The position numbers were made by a program, and so were the translations under genes. The notes beneath the pieces were generated by a model that did no database searches, was not told the origin of the DNA, and saw nothing but the letters and a program-made list of their open reading frames with translations. This document shows, in pieces, positions 25,124 to 33,726 of a stretch of 64,000 nucleotides of DNA (position 1 is the first letter of the stretch; each line of letters opens with the position of its first letter). Source of the DNA: Ga0077536 sp035325705 (GTDB lineage: Bacteria; Pseudomonadota; Gammaproteobacteria; Ga0077536); NCBI GenBank assembly GCA_035325705.1, contig DAOKZI010000021.1:1-64000 (forward strand). The letters run 5' to 3'.

Positions 25124-25453
25124 ATGTCATCGTCGAAGTCGCTATCAACCCGCCAGCGGTATTGGCTGGCTCATCTCCAGACATGCACACGGCAGGGCGC
25201 GTCACTCGCGGCCTATGCAAGCGCACAGGGCCTGAAGGTCGGCGCGCTCTACGAAGCAAAGTCGCGCCTGCGTCGACTGGGTGCCTGGCCGCCGCCGGGT
25301 GCGCGCTTCGTGCGCGTGCAAGCGGCGGGGAGCAGCGTTACGGATGCCCCGCGTGCGCCCCTGCTGCGCGTCTCGCTGCGCAACGGCGTGGTGGTGGAGA
25401 TCGCCGGCAGCGAGGTGTCGGCAGTGCTCGAAGCGGCGGCGCGCCTGCCGTGA
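25124..25453 (+). CDS. tnpA: IS66 accessory protein TnpA
   Basis: The 109-residue protein opens with a helix-turn-helix-like region (RQRYWLAHLQTCTRQGASLA) and ends LRNGVVVEIAGSEVSAVLEA, as usual for IS66 TnpA. It is the first of three overlapping genes; its TGA overlaps the GTG of tnpB. It is intact, although the element's left end is split by the intron 84 bases upstream. Confidence 0.88.
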   Translation: MSSSKSLSTRQRYWLAHLQTCTRQGASLAAYASAQGLKVGALYEAKSRLRRLGAWPPPGARFVRVQAAGSSVTDAPRAPLLRVSLRNGVVVEIAGSEVSAVLEAAARLP

Positions 25454-25806
25454 TCCGGCCGTCGAACACCCTGAAGGCGGTCTACCTGTGCGTTGAGCCG
25501 GTCGACTTCCGGCTGCAGATCAACGGCCTGTCGCTGTGCGTACAGGAGACGCTCGAACTCGACCCGCTGGGCGAGCAATTGTTCGTGTTCACGAACCGCC
25601 GCCGCAACCGGGTGAAGATCCTGTATTGGGAGCGCAATGGCTTCGTGCTGTGGCAGAAGCGGCTGGAGCGGGATCGCTTCCACTGGCCGGGCGGCGACAG
25701 GGCGACGGTGAGCCTGAGCGGCCAGCAGTTGAACTGGCTGCTGGATGGCTTCGACCTCTCGCGCTGGCGGCCGCACGCGGCGCTGGATTACGCGTTCGTT
25801 GGGTGA
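25450..25806 (+). CDS. tnpB: IS66 Orf2 family protein TnpB
   Basis: The 118-residue protein is a standard IS66 Orf2, with VDFRLQINGLSLCVQ, LFVFTNRRRNRVKILYWERN and GFVLWQKRLERDRFHWP. The start is the GTG at 25450 that overlaps the tnpA stop (GTGA), showing translational coupling. Its biochemical role is unsettled but it is required for transposition in IS66 elements. Confidence 0.92.
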   Translation: MIRPSNTLKAVYLCVEPVDFRLQINGLSLCVQETLELDPLGEQLFVFTNRRRNRVKILYWERNGFVLWQKRLERDRFHWPGGDRATVSLSGQQLNWLLDGFDLSRWRPHAALDYAFVG

Positions 25807-25830
25807 GGGCGCCAGGGCTTTACAAGCACG

Positions 25831-27402
25831 ATGGCGAGGATCAGAGTCGTGCCCATGACGACACTGAGCGAGGAGTGGCTGCCGGATGAGCTCGATTCGT
25901 TGAAGTCGATGGTCGAGCATGAGCGTTCGAAGCGCGTATCGGCGGAGCAGGAAGTTGAGCGACTGCGCGCGCAAGTGCGCCTGCTGCTGTCACAGCGCTT
26001 CGGATCGAAGGCCGAGCGAGTGGCGACGGAAGAGAGCCCGCAGCTTGGCCTGTTCAACGAAGCGGAAGCCGAGAATGAGGAAGAAGCCGACGAGGCGGTG
26101 ACAGCGGTCGCCCCGCACACGCGGCGTCGCGGTCATCGGCAGGCGCTGCCGTCGCATCTGCCGCGCGAAGAGGTCGTTCACGACCTGGCTGAAGCCGACA
26201 AGGTGTGCCCGCATGACGGCACGCGGCTCGAGGTGATGGGCGAGGAGACGAGCGAGCAATTGGACATCGTGCCGGCGCAGGTGCGGGTGTTGCAGCATCG
26301 GCGGTTGAGGTATGCGTGCCCGTGCTGCCGGCAGCACGTGGTGACGGCGGCGATGCCGCCGCAGCCCATTCCGAAGAGCCAGGCAAGTGCGGGCCTGCTG
26401 GCGTCGGTGGCGGTCGCGAAGTACGCGGATGCGTTACCGCTGTACCGGCAGGTGGAGCAGTTTGAGCGGGTGGGCTTCGAGGCCTCTCGCCAGACGCTGG
26501 CGAGTTGGATGGTGCGCTGTGGTGTGCTGGTGCAGCCGCTGGTGAACCTGCTGCGCGACCGGCTGCTCGAGAGCGGCTACGTGCGGATGGACGAGACGAG
26601 GGTCCAGGTGCTGAAGGAGCCGGGCAAGGCGGCGCAGTCGACGTCTTATATGTGGGTGCAGCAGAGCGGCGAGCGCGACCGGCCGGTGGTGTTGTACGAC
26701 TACGCGCCCAGTCGCGCTGGCGAGGTGCCGCTGGTCCTGCTCGAAGGCTTCCGAGGCAAGCTACAGACGGACGGCTATGCGGGTTATCAGGCGGTGGTCG
26801 CGGCGCAGGGGCTGACGGCGGTGTATTGCTTCGCGCATGCACGACGATACTTCACCGATGCCTTGAAGGCGCTGGGGCTGAACCCGGCGAAACTCCCGGA
26901 CAAACCGCCGGACAAGGCGCGACGACCGCTGCGCGCACTCGGCTTCATCCGCCAGTTGTATGCCATCGAACATCGGCTGCGGGACGCGCCGGCCGAGGTC
27001 CGCTACGCGGCACGGCAACGCGAGAGCCTGCCGGTGCTGCAGGCGTTGCGCGAATGGCTCGATGCGCAACGACCAAAGGTGGTGCCCGAGAGCGTGCTGG
27101 GCAAGGCGCTCGGCTACCTCGACCGGCACTGGGACGGCTTGGTGCGCTACTGCGACGATGGGCGGCTGGAGATAGACAACAACCGGTGCGAGAACGCAAT
27201 CCGGCCGTTCGTGATGGGGCGGAAGAACTGGCTGTTCAGCGACACGGTGCACGGCGCGAAGGCAAGCGCGAATCTGTACTCACTCATCGAGACGGCGAAG
27301 GGGAGCGGGCTTGAGCCCTACGCCTACTTGAAGCGCGTGTTCACGGCATTACCGGCGGCGACGACGGTCGAGGATATCGAAGCGCTGCTACCCTGGGCTT
27401 AG
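25831..27402 (+). CDS. tnpC: IS66 DDE transposase TnpC
   Basis: The 523-residue transposase has an N-terminal coiled coil (SKRVSAEQEVERLRAQVRLL), a zinc-ribbon-like segment with CPCC, and the DDE core: Asp in GYVRMDETRVQV, Asp in LQTDGYAGYQ and Glu in EIDNNRCENAIRPF. The C-terminal segment ending EDIEALLPWA is typical. It appears intact. Length is normal for the family. Confidence 0.95.
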   Translation: MARIRVVPMTTLSEEWLPDELDSLKSMVEHERSKRVSAEQEVERLRAQVRLLLSQRFGSKAERVATEESPQLGLFNEAEAENEEEADEAVTAVAPHTRRRGHRQALPSHLPREEVVHDLAEADKVCPHDGTRLEVMGEETSEQLDIVPAQVRVLQHRRLRYACPCCRQHVVTAAMPPQPIPKSQASAGLLASVAVAKYADALPLYRQVEQFERVGFEASRQTLASWMVRCGVLVQPLVNLLRDRLLESGYVRMDETRVQVLKEPGKAAQSTSYMWVQQSGERDRPVVLYDYAPSRAGEVPLVLLEGFRGKLQTDGYAGYQAVVAAQGLTAVYCFAHARRYFTDALKALGLNPAKLPDKPPDKARRPLRALGFIRQLYAIEHRLRDAPAEVRYAARQRESLPVLQALREWLDAQRPKVVPESVLGKALGYLDRHWDGLVRYCDDGRLEIDNNRCENAIRPFVMGRKNWLFSDTVHGAKASANLYSLIETAKGSGLEPYAYLKRVFTALPAATTVEDIEALLPWA

Positions 27403-27449
27403 CCTGAGCGCCGGCACCTTTGCAACGACGGGGTTGATGGAGCGGTTAC

Positions 27450-27457
27450 AAAGCGAC
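27450..27457 (+). repeat. Right 8-bp target-site duplication of IS66
   Basis: AAAGCGAC repeats the bases at 23097-23104 and directly follows the terminal GGAGCGGTTAC of IS66. Confidence 0.85.
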
Positions 27458-27640
27458 AGCAGCAGAGCTGAAAGCGCTACGGAAGGTGAAGCGCGACCAT
27501 GAGCGCCTGAAACTGGTGCATGAAATCCTAAAAAAGCCATCGAGTTCACTTCGCGAACAAAGGCGATGTCTTCGCCTTCATCTAGCACCACCAGGAAGGG
27601 TTCCCGATCCGAATAAGGCGCTGCATAAGGCGCTGCGCTT
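27458..27640 (+). pseudogene. IS3 OrfA 3' end and decayed OrfB start
   Basis: The frame resumes with AAELKALRKVKRDHERLKLV and EILKK. At the slippery A6G (27530-27536), where IS3 elements shift by -1, the shifted frame reads HFANKGDVFAFI and then a stop, followed by HHQEGFPIR. This is the beginning of OrfB with an in-frame stop and no continuation. Transposase cannot be made. Confidence 0.7.
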
Positions 27641-27644
27641 CACT

Positions 27645-28997
27645 TTACTTCGCGGCAATCTCGATGAAGCGCGTCTTGTGCTCGCTGCGCGGCAGCGCAA
27701 AGGGCTCGACCCAGTCGATGACGGGCGTGAACTTCAGTCGCTCCTTCATCGCCCTCACCAGCTCGGCTTCGAGCGCGGGGAGATCCTTGGACGACATCGC
27801 CTCGCCGCGTTCGATGCGCAGCTTCAGCGGCGGCACGACGCGCGGCGGCGGCTCGTCGAGCAGGATGCGGAACTCGCCCGTCACGCGCGGCATGAAGCTC
27901 GCCACCACGGCGTCGATCGCCGCGGGGTAGACGATCACGCCCTTGACCTTGAGCATGTCGTCGACGCGGCCGATGATGCGATAGCGCAGGCCGCTCTGGC
28001 CGCAGGGGCAGGTCGACACTTCCACGCGATGCACGTCGCCCAGCGTCAGCCGCGTCCAGCCGAAACCGCCGCCGACGAGCGTGGTGAACACCGCCTCGCC
28101 TTCGGCCCCGTCGGTCAGCGGCACGCTCTCGCGCGTCGCGGGATCGACCAGCTCGTAAATCGCCAGATCGTCGCCGATCCAGTGCATGCCCTGATATTCG
28201 GGATGCGCGCAGGACACGCCCAGGCCGGCACCGCAGTCGTAGAGCCGGCCGCCGTAAGCTTCCTCGATCCGCCGGCGGACCTCGGGAATACCCGCCCCCG
28301 GCTCACCGCCGCAGATCAGCGTATGGATGCCTAGCGAGGCGATCGGGGCACCGAGGATCTCGGGCGCGCGCTCGATCAGGTGCTCGGCGAGCGACGGCGT
28401 GCACATCAGGACGTTGCCGCGGAAGAAGCGCGCGGTCTTCAGGATGCGGGCGGCGCCGGGCTCGGCGCCGATCGGGATCACCATGGTGCCGTCGTCCTGA
28501 CTGCACTGCAGGGGCGGGACGCCGGCGAGAAACATCGACAGCGCGAAAGCGTGGATCACGCGATCGCCGGGCCGCACCCCGCAGCGCCAGCGCACGCGCA
28601 ACATGAACTCGCCCCATAGCTGGTCGAGATCGCTGCGCGTCAGCGGATAGGGCTGGGGATCGCCGGTGGTGCCCGAGGTCGCGGCCATGGTCACGAGCTC
28701 GCCGAGCGGCACGGGCAGGGTATCGTCGAGAAAGCGGTAGATGTCGTTGTCGCGGGCGTCGACCGCTGCACGATACGCCTGCTTGGTGAACGGCGGCAGC
28801 GCGCGCGACCATTCTTCGAGGCTCTTGATGTCCGCGCCGCGCCGCACGCCGTTCGCCTCGAGCTGCTGGGCGAAGTAGGGCGCATGCGCGAGCAGATCGT
28901 CGACGCGCCGCTGCAGGCGCTCGAGCTGGATCGCGCGCATGCGCTCACTGCCGAGCAGCGGCTCCATGACCATGTTCCAGTATGGGCGTGCGTTCAT
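27645..28997 (-). CDS. Phenylacetate-CoA ligase family AMP-forming enzyme
   Basis: The 450-residue enzyme is a PaaK-like acyl/aryl-CoA synthetase. It carries the phosphate loop ATSGTTGDPQPYPLT, the CGGEPGAG and YDCGAGLG segments of the adenylation core, DVHRVEVSTCPCGQSG with paired cysteines, and IIGRVDDMLKVKGVIVYP near the hinge. These enzymes activate carboxylic acids with ATP and CoA. The chosen ATG at 28997 has GGAAG eight bases upstream; five more residues are possible from 29012. It is followed downstream by the broken IS3 element. With the adjacent nitroreductase and divergent acyl-CoA dehydrogenase it suggests breakdown of an aromatic or alicyclic acid. Confidence 0.87.
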   Translation of the reverse strand: MNARPYWNMVMEPLLGSERMRAIQLERLQRRVDDLLAHAPYFAQQLEANGVRRGADIKSLEEWSRALPPFTKQAYRAAVDARDNDIYRFLDDTLPVPLGELVTMAATSGTTGDPQPYPLTRSDLDQLWGEFMLRVRWRCGVRPGDRVIHAFALSMFLAGVPPLQCSQDDGTMVIPIGAEPGAARILKTARFFRGNVLMCTPSLAEHLIERAPEILGAPIASLGIHTLICGGEPGAGIPEVRRRIEEAYGGRLYDCGAGLGVSCAHPEYQGMHWIGDDLAIYELVDPATRESVPLTDGAEGEAVFTTLVGGGFGWTRLTLGDVHRVEVSTCPCGQSGLRYRIIGRVDDMLKVKGVIVYPAAIDAVVASFMPRVTGEFRILLDEPPPRVVPPLKLRIERGEAMSSKDLPALEAELVRAMKERLKFTPVIDWVEPFALPRSEHKTRFIEIAAK

Positions 28998-29036
28998 CGG
29001 CAGTGCTTCCACGTGTTCTGCGTCGTCGGCGCGGCC

Positions 29037-29894
29037 TCAGCCACTGCGCTTGTCTTCCTCGGCCTCGGCGACGGTCGCCTGGATGAGACCCGGGATCTCG
29101 TCGCCGAAGACCTCGCTCAAGCCGTACTGCGTCTGCAGGAAACGCAGCTCCTCCTGGCGATACGGCATCGGCGCGGTCTCGCACAGCATGCCGGCGCGGG
29201 TCAGCTCGTCGACGACGGCCGGGTCGCGCGGGAAAGGCTCACCGACGCGATTGAGCGAGAACTTCTGCTCGAAGGGCAGCTTGGGCCGCTGACCGCCGGC
29301 CAGCGGATCCTCGGCCGGATAGCCGACCGTCTGCAGCAGCAGGATCTCGCAGTCGTCCGGCATGCGCAACGCACGCCGCAGCTTCTTGCCGGCAAAGGCC
29401 GCGAGCACGCAGGTGCCGAGACCCTCTTCGTAGGCGACGAGCGTTGCCTGCGCGATGCCCTGGCCGCAGTCCGTCTCCGTGATGCCGCGATCCTTGATGC
29501 CCTCCATCGCGGAGTCGAAGAACGGGATCAGCACCTCGTCGAGGTACTGATGGCTCTTCTCGCGGCTCACGCCCAGCGCGCCGGCCTCGACCAGCTCGTG
29601 CAGGCGCGAGCCCTGTTCGCGCACGCGATTCCAGTTGATGAACCAGATGATGATCACGGGCGCCATGCGGAACTGGAAGCCGCCGATCGCGGTGCCGACC
29701 GGTAGCGCATCGAGCACGTCCTGCGGCGCGGTGGCGCGCTCGACGACGACCGCGTCCAGCGCCTGCACATTGCCCCAGAACGAGGCCAGGCGCGCAGCTT
29801 CGAGCATTTTCTGGATCTTCTCGCGCTCCACCGGCCGGTAGGGGCGCAGAAAACGGATCGAGCGGCGGCGCCCTATGACTTCTTTGAGTTCCAC
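29037..29894 (-). CDS. Nitroreductase-family flavoprotein
   Basis: The 285-residue protein has the FMN-binding opening ELKEVIGRRRSIRFLRPYRP, with the family's RRSIR motif, and a GLGTCVLAAF segment followed by LLLQTVGYPAEDP, as in nitroreductase/dehydrogenase folds. The start is taken as GTG at 29894 behind GAGGAG; a much longer reading upstream has no ribosome site. It lies 40 bases before the CoA ligase on the same strand. In catabolic clusters such proteins act as enoate- or ring-reducing flavoenzymes, but the substrate is unknown. Confidence 0.82.
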   Translation of the reverse strand: MELKEVIGRRRSIRFLRPYRPVEREKIQKMLEAARLASFWGNVQALDAVVVERATAPQDVLDALPVGTAIGGFQFRMAPVIIIWFINWNRVREQGSRLHELVEAGALGVSREKSHQYLDEVLIPFFDSAMEGIKDRGITETDCGQGIAQATLVAYEEGLGTCVLAAFAGKKLRRALRMPDDCEILLLQTVGYPAEDPLAGGQRPKLPFEQKFSLNRVGEPFPRDPAVVDELTRAGMLCETAPMPYRQEELRFLQTQYGLSEVFGDEIPGLIQATVAEAEEDKRSG

Positions 29895-30086
29895 GATCGC
29901 TACTCCTCGCTGTGCGAGCCGTAAAGGCGTCGCTGCTTCGTCTTGTCGAGTATCCGGAGTGCGTCGTGCGACCCCGCTGGCGAGGGAAGCTAGCGCAGAG
30001 GACTTCACGCGCCCTTGACGGAAGTCAAGGCGCCCGCCATGCCGCGCGACGAAGTTCAGCACTGTGCAAGCCGAGGAGGCCGAGAC

Positions 30087-31346
30087 ATGAGCTATCTCGA
30101 TCTGAATCTCGATCTCGACGACGCCGACATCGCCGTGCGCGAGGCGGCGCACCGTTTTGCGACCGAGGTCGTGCGCCCGATCGGCATCGCGCTCGATCGC
30201 CTGCCGGCCGCGGCCGTCGTCGCGCCCGACTCGCCGCTGTGGCGCTTTCTGGGCCAGGCCTACGAGCTCGGCTATCACAAGGCGATGCTGCCCGAGGCGG
30301 TCGGCGGCCTCGGCTTCACGCCCTTGCAGGGCCACCTGCTGATGGAAGAGCTGTGCTGGGGCAACGGCGGGCTCGCCGCCGTGCTGCTGCTCGCGGCCTG
30401 GCCTTACGTCAAGCTGCTGCACACCGGCGATCCCGAGCTGATCGAAACCTTCGTGCGGCCCTTCTGCGCTTGCACCGACGGCACGATGACGGGCGCGTGG
30501 GCGATCACGGAGCCCGATCACGGCTCGGACACGCTGAACGTCGGCGGTGAAGGATGGACCGATCCGGCGATTCGGCTGCAGCTCAGCGCGCGCGCCGACG
30601 GCGAGGAATGGGTGCTCAAAGGCCAGAAGTCGGCCTGGGTGTCATGCGGACCGACCGCCAGCCACGCGATGATCAACGTGCAGATCGATCCCGCGCGAGG
30701 GCCCGCCGGCGGCGGCGTGTGCATGCTGCCGCTCGATCTGCCCGGGATCAGCCGCGGCCGCCCGCTCGACAAGCACGGCGTGCGCGATCTGCCGCAGGGT
30801 GAGATCTTCTTCGACGAGGTGCGCATTCCGCGCCGCTGGATGTTCGTCGAGCCCGCGCACTACGGCGACTGGGTCTGCGCCAATCTCGGTTTCGGCAATA
30901 CCGCCGTCGCGGTGATCGCGGTCGGCATCGCCCGCGCCGCCTTCGAAGAAGCGCTGGCCTATGTCCGCACGCGCCGCCAGGGCGGCAAGCCGCTGATCGA
31001 TCATCACGCGGTGCAGGTGCGGATCCATCGCATGTTCGCCCGCGTCGAGGCGCTGCGCGCCTTCACGCGCGCAGTGTGGAACGTCAACGCGCAGATCTTC
31101 CCGCCGCTGACCGAGTACGCCTACGCGGCCAAGACCTACGCCACGGAAACCGCCAAGGAAGTCGTCGACGAAGCGGTGCAGTTGCACGGCGCCTGCGGCG
31201 TCAGCCGCGAGTACTACGTCGAGAAGCTGTGGCGCGACGTGCGCACGATGACGATCGCCGACGGCGAGAACTCGATCCTGAACCGCGTCGGCGGACAGAT
31301 CCTCGGCGCGAGCTATCCGCGCGCGAGAATCACGGCGGCACGCTGA
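30087..31346 (+). CDS. Acyl-CoA dehydrogenase family protein
   Basis: The 419-residue FAD enzyme has the N-terminal helical domain (LPEAVGGLGFTPLQGHLLME), the FAD-binding GAWAITEPDHGSDTLN, a beta domain with KGQKSAWVSCGPTASHAM, and the C-terminal QLHGACGVSREYYVEKLWRD. It should oxidise an acyl-CoA at the alpha-beta carbons; I could not place the catalytic base with certainty. The start at 30087 follows GAGGAGG. It diverges from the nitroreductase gene, so the 192-base gap should hold two promoters. Confidence 0.9.
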   Translation: MSYLDLNLDLDDADIAVREAAHRFATEVVRPIGIALDRLPAAAVVAPDSPLWRFLGQAYELGYHKAMLPEAVGGLGFTPLQGHLLMEELCWGNGGLAAVLLLAAWPYVKLLHTGDPELIETFVRPFCACTDGTMTGAWAITEPDHGSDTLNVGGEGWTDPAIRLQLSARADGEEWVLKGQKSAWVSCGPTASHAMINVQIDPARGPAGGGVCMLPLDLPGISRGRPLDKHGVRDLPQGEIFFDEVRIPRRWMFVEPAHYGDWVCANLGFGNTAVAVIAVGIARAAFEEALAYVRTRRQGGKPLIDHHAVQVRIHRMFARVEALRAFTRAVWNVNAQIFPPLTEYAYAAKTYATETAKEVVDEAVQLHGACGVSREYYVEKLWRDVRTMTIADGENSILNRVGGQILGASYPRARITAAR

Positions 31347-31447
31347 GCGGCGCGGTGGCGCCGTCGGTCGCACGCGAGGAGGGTCGTCGAGGACTTTGAT
31401 CGTTCAGCCGCCCGTGCTCGCCCGCGCAGCGCGGCGCCGGGTGGCGG

Positions 31448-32212
31448 CTATGCGGTCGCGAACAGCCAGCGTAGTCCGCGTGTGACGGAGCCGGCGATCG
31501 TCGACTCGTGGAACTCGCCCGGCAGCACCTCGAAGTTCGCTTCCAGCGACGCATGCCTGGCGCGGAGGACTTGGACGGCCGTGCGCGCCGTCTCGATCAT
31601 CGCGCAGCCTGCCACCGTCGTCTCGGCTTCTCCCATCGTCATGTAGAGACGGCCCCGCAGCTCGGGGCCTTCCGCCAGCAGGGAGAGGATGATGCGGTCC
31701 TGCCACCACACGGACGGGCTCGCAAGCAGGTAGCGATCGAACAGGGCCGGCCGTCGCGAGGCGGCGAACAACGCGAACAGGCCGGACAGTGAATGACCGA
31801 CGATCACGCGTTCCGTCGCCGTGATTCGATAAGTGTGCGCGAGCAGCTCCAGCACCTCGGCGGCGAGGAATTCCAGGTAATCGGCGCCGCCGCCGGCGAC
31901 GAGCGGACGGCCGCCGGGCGCCGCGACTTCAGGCGGAAACGCCGCGAGCGTCGGGGTATAGGCCAGCGCACGCGCGACAACGACTTCACGCGTCTGCGCG
32001 TAATGCCAGCCGAGACCCGCGACGATCACGCGCGGCATGCGCCTGGCGAGGCCGAGGAGCAGGGCGGTGTCGCTGACGGTGCCCAGCGTCCACTGCGCGT
32101 CCAGGCACAGCAGCAGCGGATACGAGCGCGCGTCCCGATCGTAATCCTCCGGCAACTGCACGCTCAGCCTGCGCTGCCGGCCGAGATCGTGCTCGATGCG
32201 ACGGCCGCTCAC
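31448..32212 (-). CDS. Putative esterase D-like alpha/beta hydrolase
   Basis: The 254-residue protein resembles the IroE/esterase D family: YPLLLCLDAQWTLG near the N-terminus, the nucleophile elbow VIVGHSLSGLFALF (Ser in GHSLSG), the acid region after RGRLYMTMGEAE, and a catalytic His in GEFHESTIAG. No signal peptide is evident, so it is probably cytoplasmic. Members hydrolyse siderophore esters or acyl esters. It points toward the acyl-CoA dehydrogenase gene; the context gives no firm substrate. Confidence 0.8.
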   Translation of the reverse strand: MSGRRIEHDLGRQRRLSVQLPEDYDRDARSYPLLLCLDAQWTLGTVSDTALLLGLARRMPRVIVAGLGWHYAQTREVVVARALAYTPTLAAFPPEVAAPGGRPLVAGGGADYLEFLAAEVLELLAHTYRITATERVIVGHSLSGLFALFAASRRPALFDRYLLASPSVWWQDRIILSLLAEGPELRGRLYMTMGEAETTVAGCAMIETARTAVQVLRARHASLEANFEVLPGEFHESTIAGSVTRGLRWLFATA

Positions 32213-32328
32213 TGAACTAGCTCTTCATCGATGTGCGGCGCGCCGGACGCATGGGCTTGCTCGAACACTTTCAGCGCGCACAGCGGCGGGCTGCTCCCGC
32301 TGGCCTGTAGCGCTGAAGGCTCGATCGT

Positions 32329-32817
32329 TCAGGTCTGCCAGGTCGGCCTGCCGGTATGTTCCCACATCTGGATCATGTTGCCGTCCGCGTCGTAGAACAG
32401 GAACGAGCGGCCGATGTTCGCGCAGGTCCACACGTATTCGGTCTGCGTCTCGTAGCCGGCGGCGCGGATCTTTTCGAACCAGCCGTCGATGTCTTCCACG
32501 AGCAGACCGAGCTCGTGGAAGCCGGTGTGGCCGTAGCGGAGATTCTCCGGCGGCGTCTTCCGGATCGGCGGGTTCTCGCATTGCTGGAGCTCGATCAGCG
32601 CGCCCTCGTCGGAGGCGAGCAGCACCATCTTCGAACGCGCGCCCTCGATCTTGAAGATGTCGTCGAGCAGCTTCGGATACATGAACACCTTGGGCCCCGG
32701 CGCCTCGCCGTCCGGGATCACGTTGTCGACCATCACCTTGAAGCCGAGCACGTCGCGCCACAGGCGCACGGCCTCGTGCATGTCGCTGACGAACACCGCC
32801 ATGTGATGAAACTTCAT
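32329..32817 (-). CDS. VOC-family dioxygenase/glyoxalase-like protein
   Basis: The 162-residue protein has two VOC beta-alpha units: KFHHMAVFVSDMHEAVRLWR at the start and GFHELGLLVEDIDGWFEKIR later. Candidate metal ligands are His5, the His in TGFHELG, and the acidic end IQMWEHTG. The annotation cannot go beyond a metal-dependent lyase, isomerase or dioxygenase. It is followed upstream on the same strand by an SRPBCC gene, and the two may be co-transcribed. Confidence 0.82.
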   Translation of the reverse strand: MKFHHMAVFVSDMHEAVRLWRDVLGFKVMVDNVIPDGEAPGPKVFMYPKLLDDIFKIEGARSKMVLLASDEGALIELQQCENPPIRKTPPENLRYGHTGFHELGLLVEDIDGWFEKIRAAGYETQTEYVWTCANIGRSFLFYDADGNMIQMWEHTGRPTWQT

Positions 32818-32896
32818 CGTGTCGCTCCTTCGAGCCGGTCCCGGAATCCGGCCGGTGGAGTTCCGCCGCTCTCCGCCGGCCGCGCCGCCTCGGCGT

Positions 32897-33310
32897 TCAG
32901 GCCAGTTTATAGAGTCCCTCGAGCAGAGTTCCGTAGAGTCCCGTCAGCATCGTCTTTATCTCCTCCTCGCTCGCGCCCTTCGCGTCCCAGTTGCTGCTCC
33001 AGCATGCGCGCGTCTTGCCGCCCGCGTCTTCCAGCGTCACTACCGCGCAGTAGTTCTCGAAGGGAAGCGCGTCGTTGTAAGTGATGGTATAGGCGAACAG
33101 ACGCTCGTCGTAAGCCGCGTCCAGGCGCTCGATCACGGTCCCGCCGGCCGTGACCTTGATCTTGCGCAGCGCACCGAGCCCGCTGCCGACGAGCTCGAGA
33201 GCATCGATCATGTCCGGCAGAATCTTCTCCAGACCGCCGAATTGGGTCAGGATGCCGAAGACCTGCTTGCGCGGCATATCGAGGGTTCTTTCGACCGATA
33301 CTTTATACAT
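32897..33310 (-). CDS. SRPBCC-family protein
   Basis: The 137-residue protein has the START/Bet v1-like pattern: MYKVSVERTLDMPRKQVFGI at the N-terminus, central strands with VIERLDAAYDERLFAYTITY, and a long C-terminal helix (EEEIKTMLTGLYGTLLEGLY). Such folds bind hydrophobic ligands or act as cyclases. The ATG at 33310 follows GGAGTCGAGC. The ligand is unknown; its neighbours (VOC, esterase) suggest a catabolic or redox context. Confidence 0.78.
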   Translation of the reverse strand: MYKVSVERTLDMPRKQVFGILTQFGGLEKILPDMIDALELVGSGLGALRKIKVTAGGTVIERLDAAYDERLFAYTITYNDALPFENYCAVVTLEDAGGKTRACWSSNWDAKGASEEEIKTMLTGLYGTLLEGLYKLA

Positions 33311-33726
33311 GCTCGACTCCTTCATGCTCGTGTAAGAATGCGAGACGCGAACGGCGTCCCGGCGGCTGGACCGCGAGCGCGCGTAGCGCACTGTAATCCA
33401 GCCGGCCGATCGGAGCGACGATCGGCTCGCGTCGTCGCCGCGCGCTCCGGCGCTGGCCCGGTCGAGAGCGGCGTGCGAAGGAGCCCCGTCCCGCGAGACG
33501 GGCGGTGATGCCCAGGAACGAACCCGGCATCAACGCATTGCAGCAGGTCTCCGAGGCCGCCTGCCCCGTCTCTTCGAGGGCTCGAGTCATGCACCGGCCG
33601 CCGCGCTAGACCGGCGCGCAGCGAGGCGCGACGAGCGGCGTGTCGCCGATGGTCTGCCGCACGAACTTCGGCGAATATTGGAATCCTCCGGAGTCTGCGA
33701 AGCTCCCTCTCCTTCCGGCGGTCCAC
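33311..33726. other. Intergenic stretch without a recognisable gene
   Basis: These 416 bases lie between the divergent SRPBCC and msrAB genes. The open frames seen are low-complexity Arg/Ala-rich readings typical of GC-rich DNA. No promoter motif could be assigned with confidence. Confidence 0.6.

Larger units (their letters stand above)
23105..27449 (+). mobile_element. IS66-family insertion sequence carrying a group II intron
   Basis: The right terminal repeat, read inward from 27449, is GTAACCGCTCCATCAACCCC. The left repeat is G at 23105 joined to TAAGCGCTCCATAATCTCC from 25040 once the intron (23106-25039) is removed; the two agree at about 18 of 22 positions. Without the intron the element is 2411 bases, a normal IS66 size, with the three genes tnpA, tnpB and tnpC. 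AAAGCGAC is duplicated on both sides. The split left end probably makes it immobile unless the intron is lost. Confidence 0.85.
22863..27640 (+). mobile_element. IS3-family insertion sequence remnant, split by an IS66 element
   Basis: The left end reads TAGTGGACACCCTGAAC, an IS3-type terminal repeat, and orfA begins 39 bases inside at 22902. The element is interrupted at 23104 and resumes at 27450 or 27458 with the end of orfA, an A6G slippage motif at 27530-27536 and a decayed start of orfB. The rest of orfB and the right end are missing before the CoA-ligase gene at 27645. It destroyed the attC of cassette 3. Confidence 0.75.
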
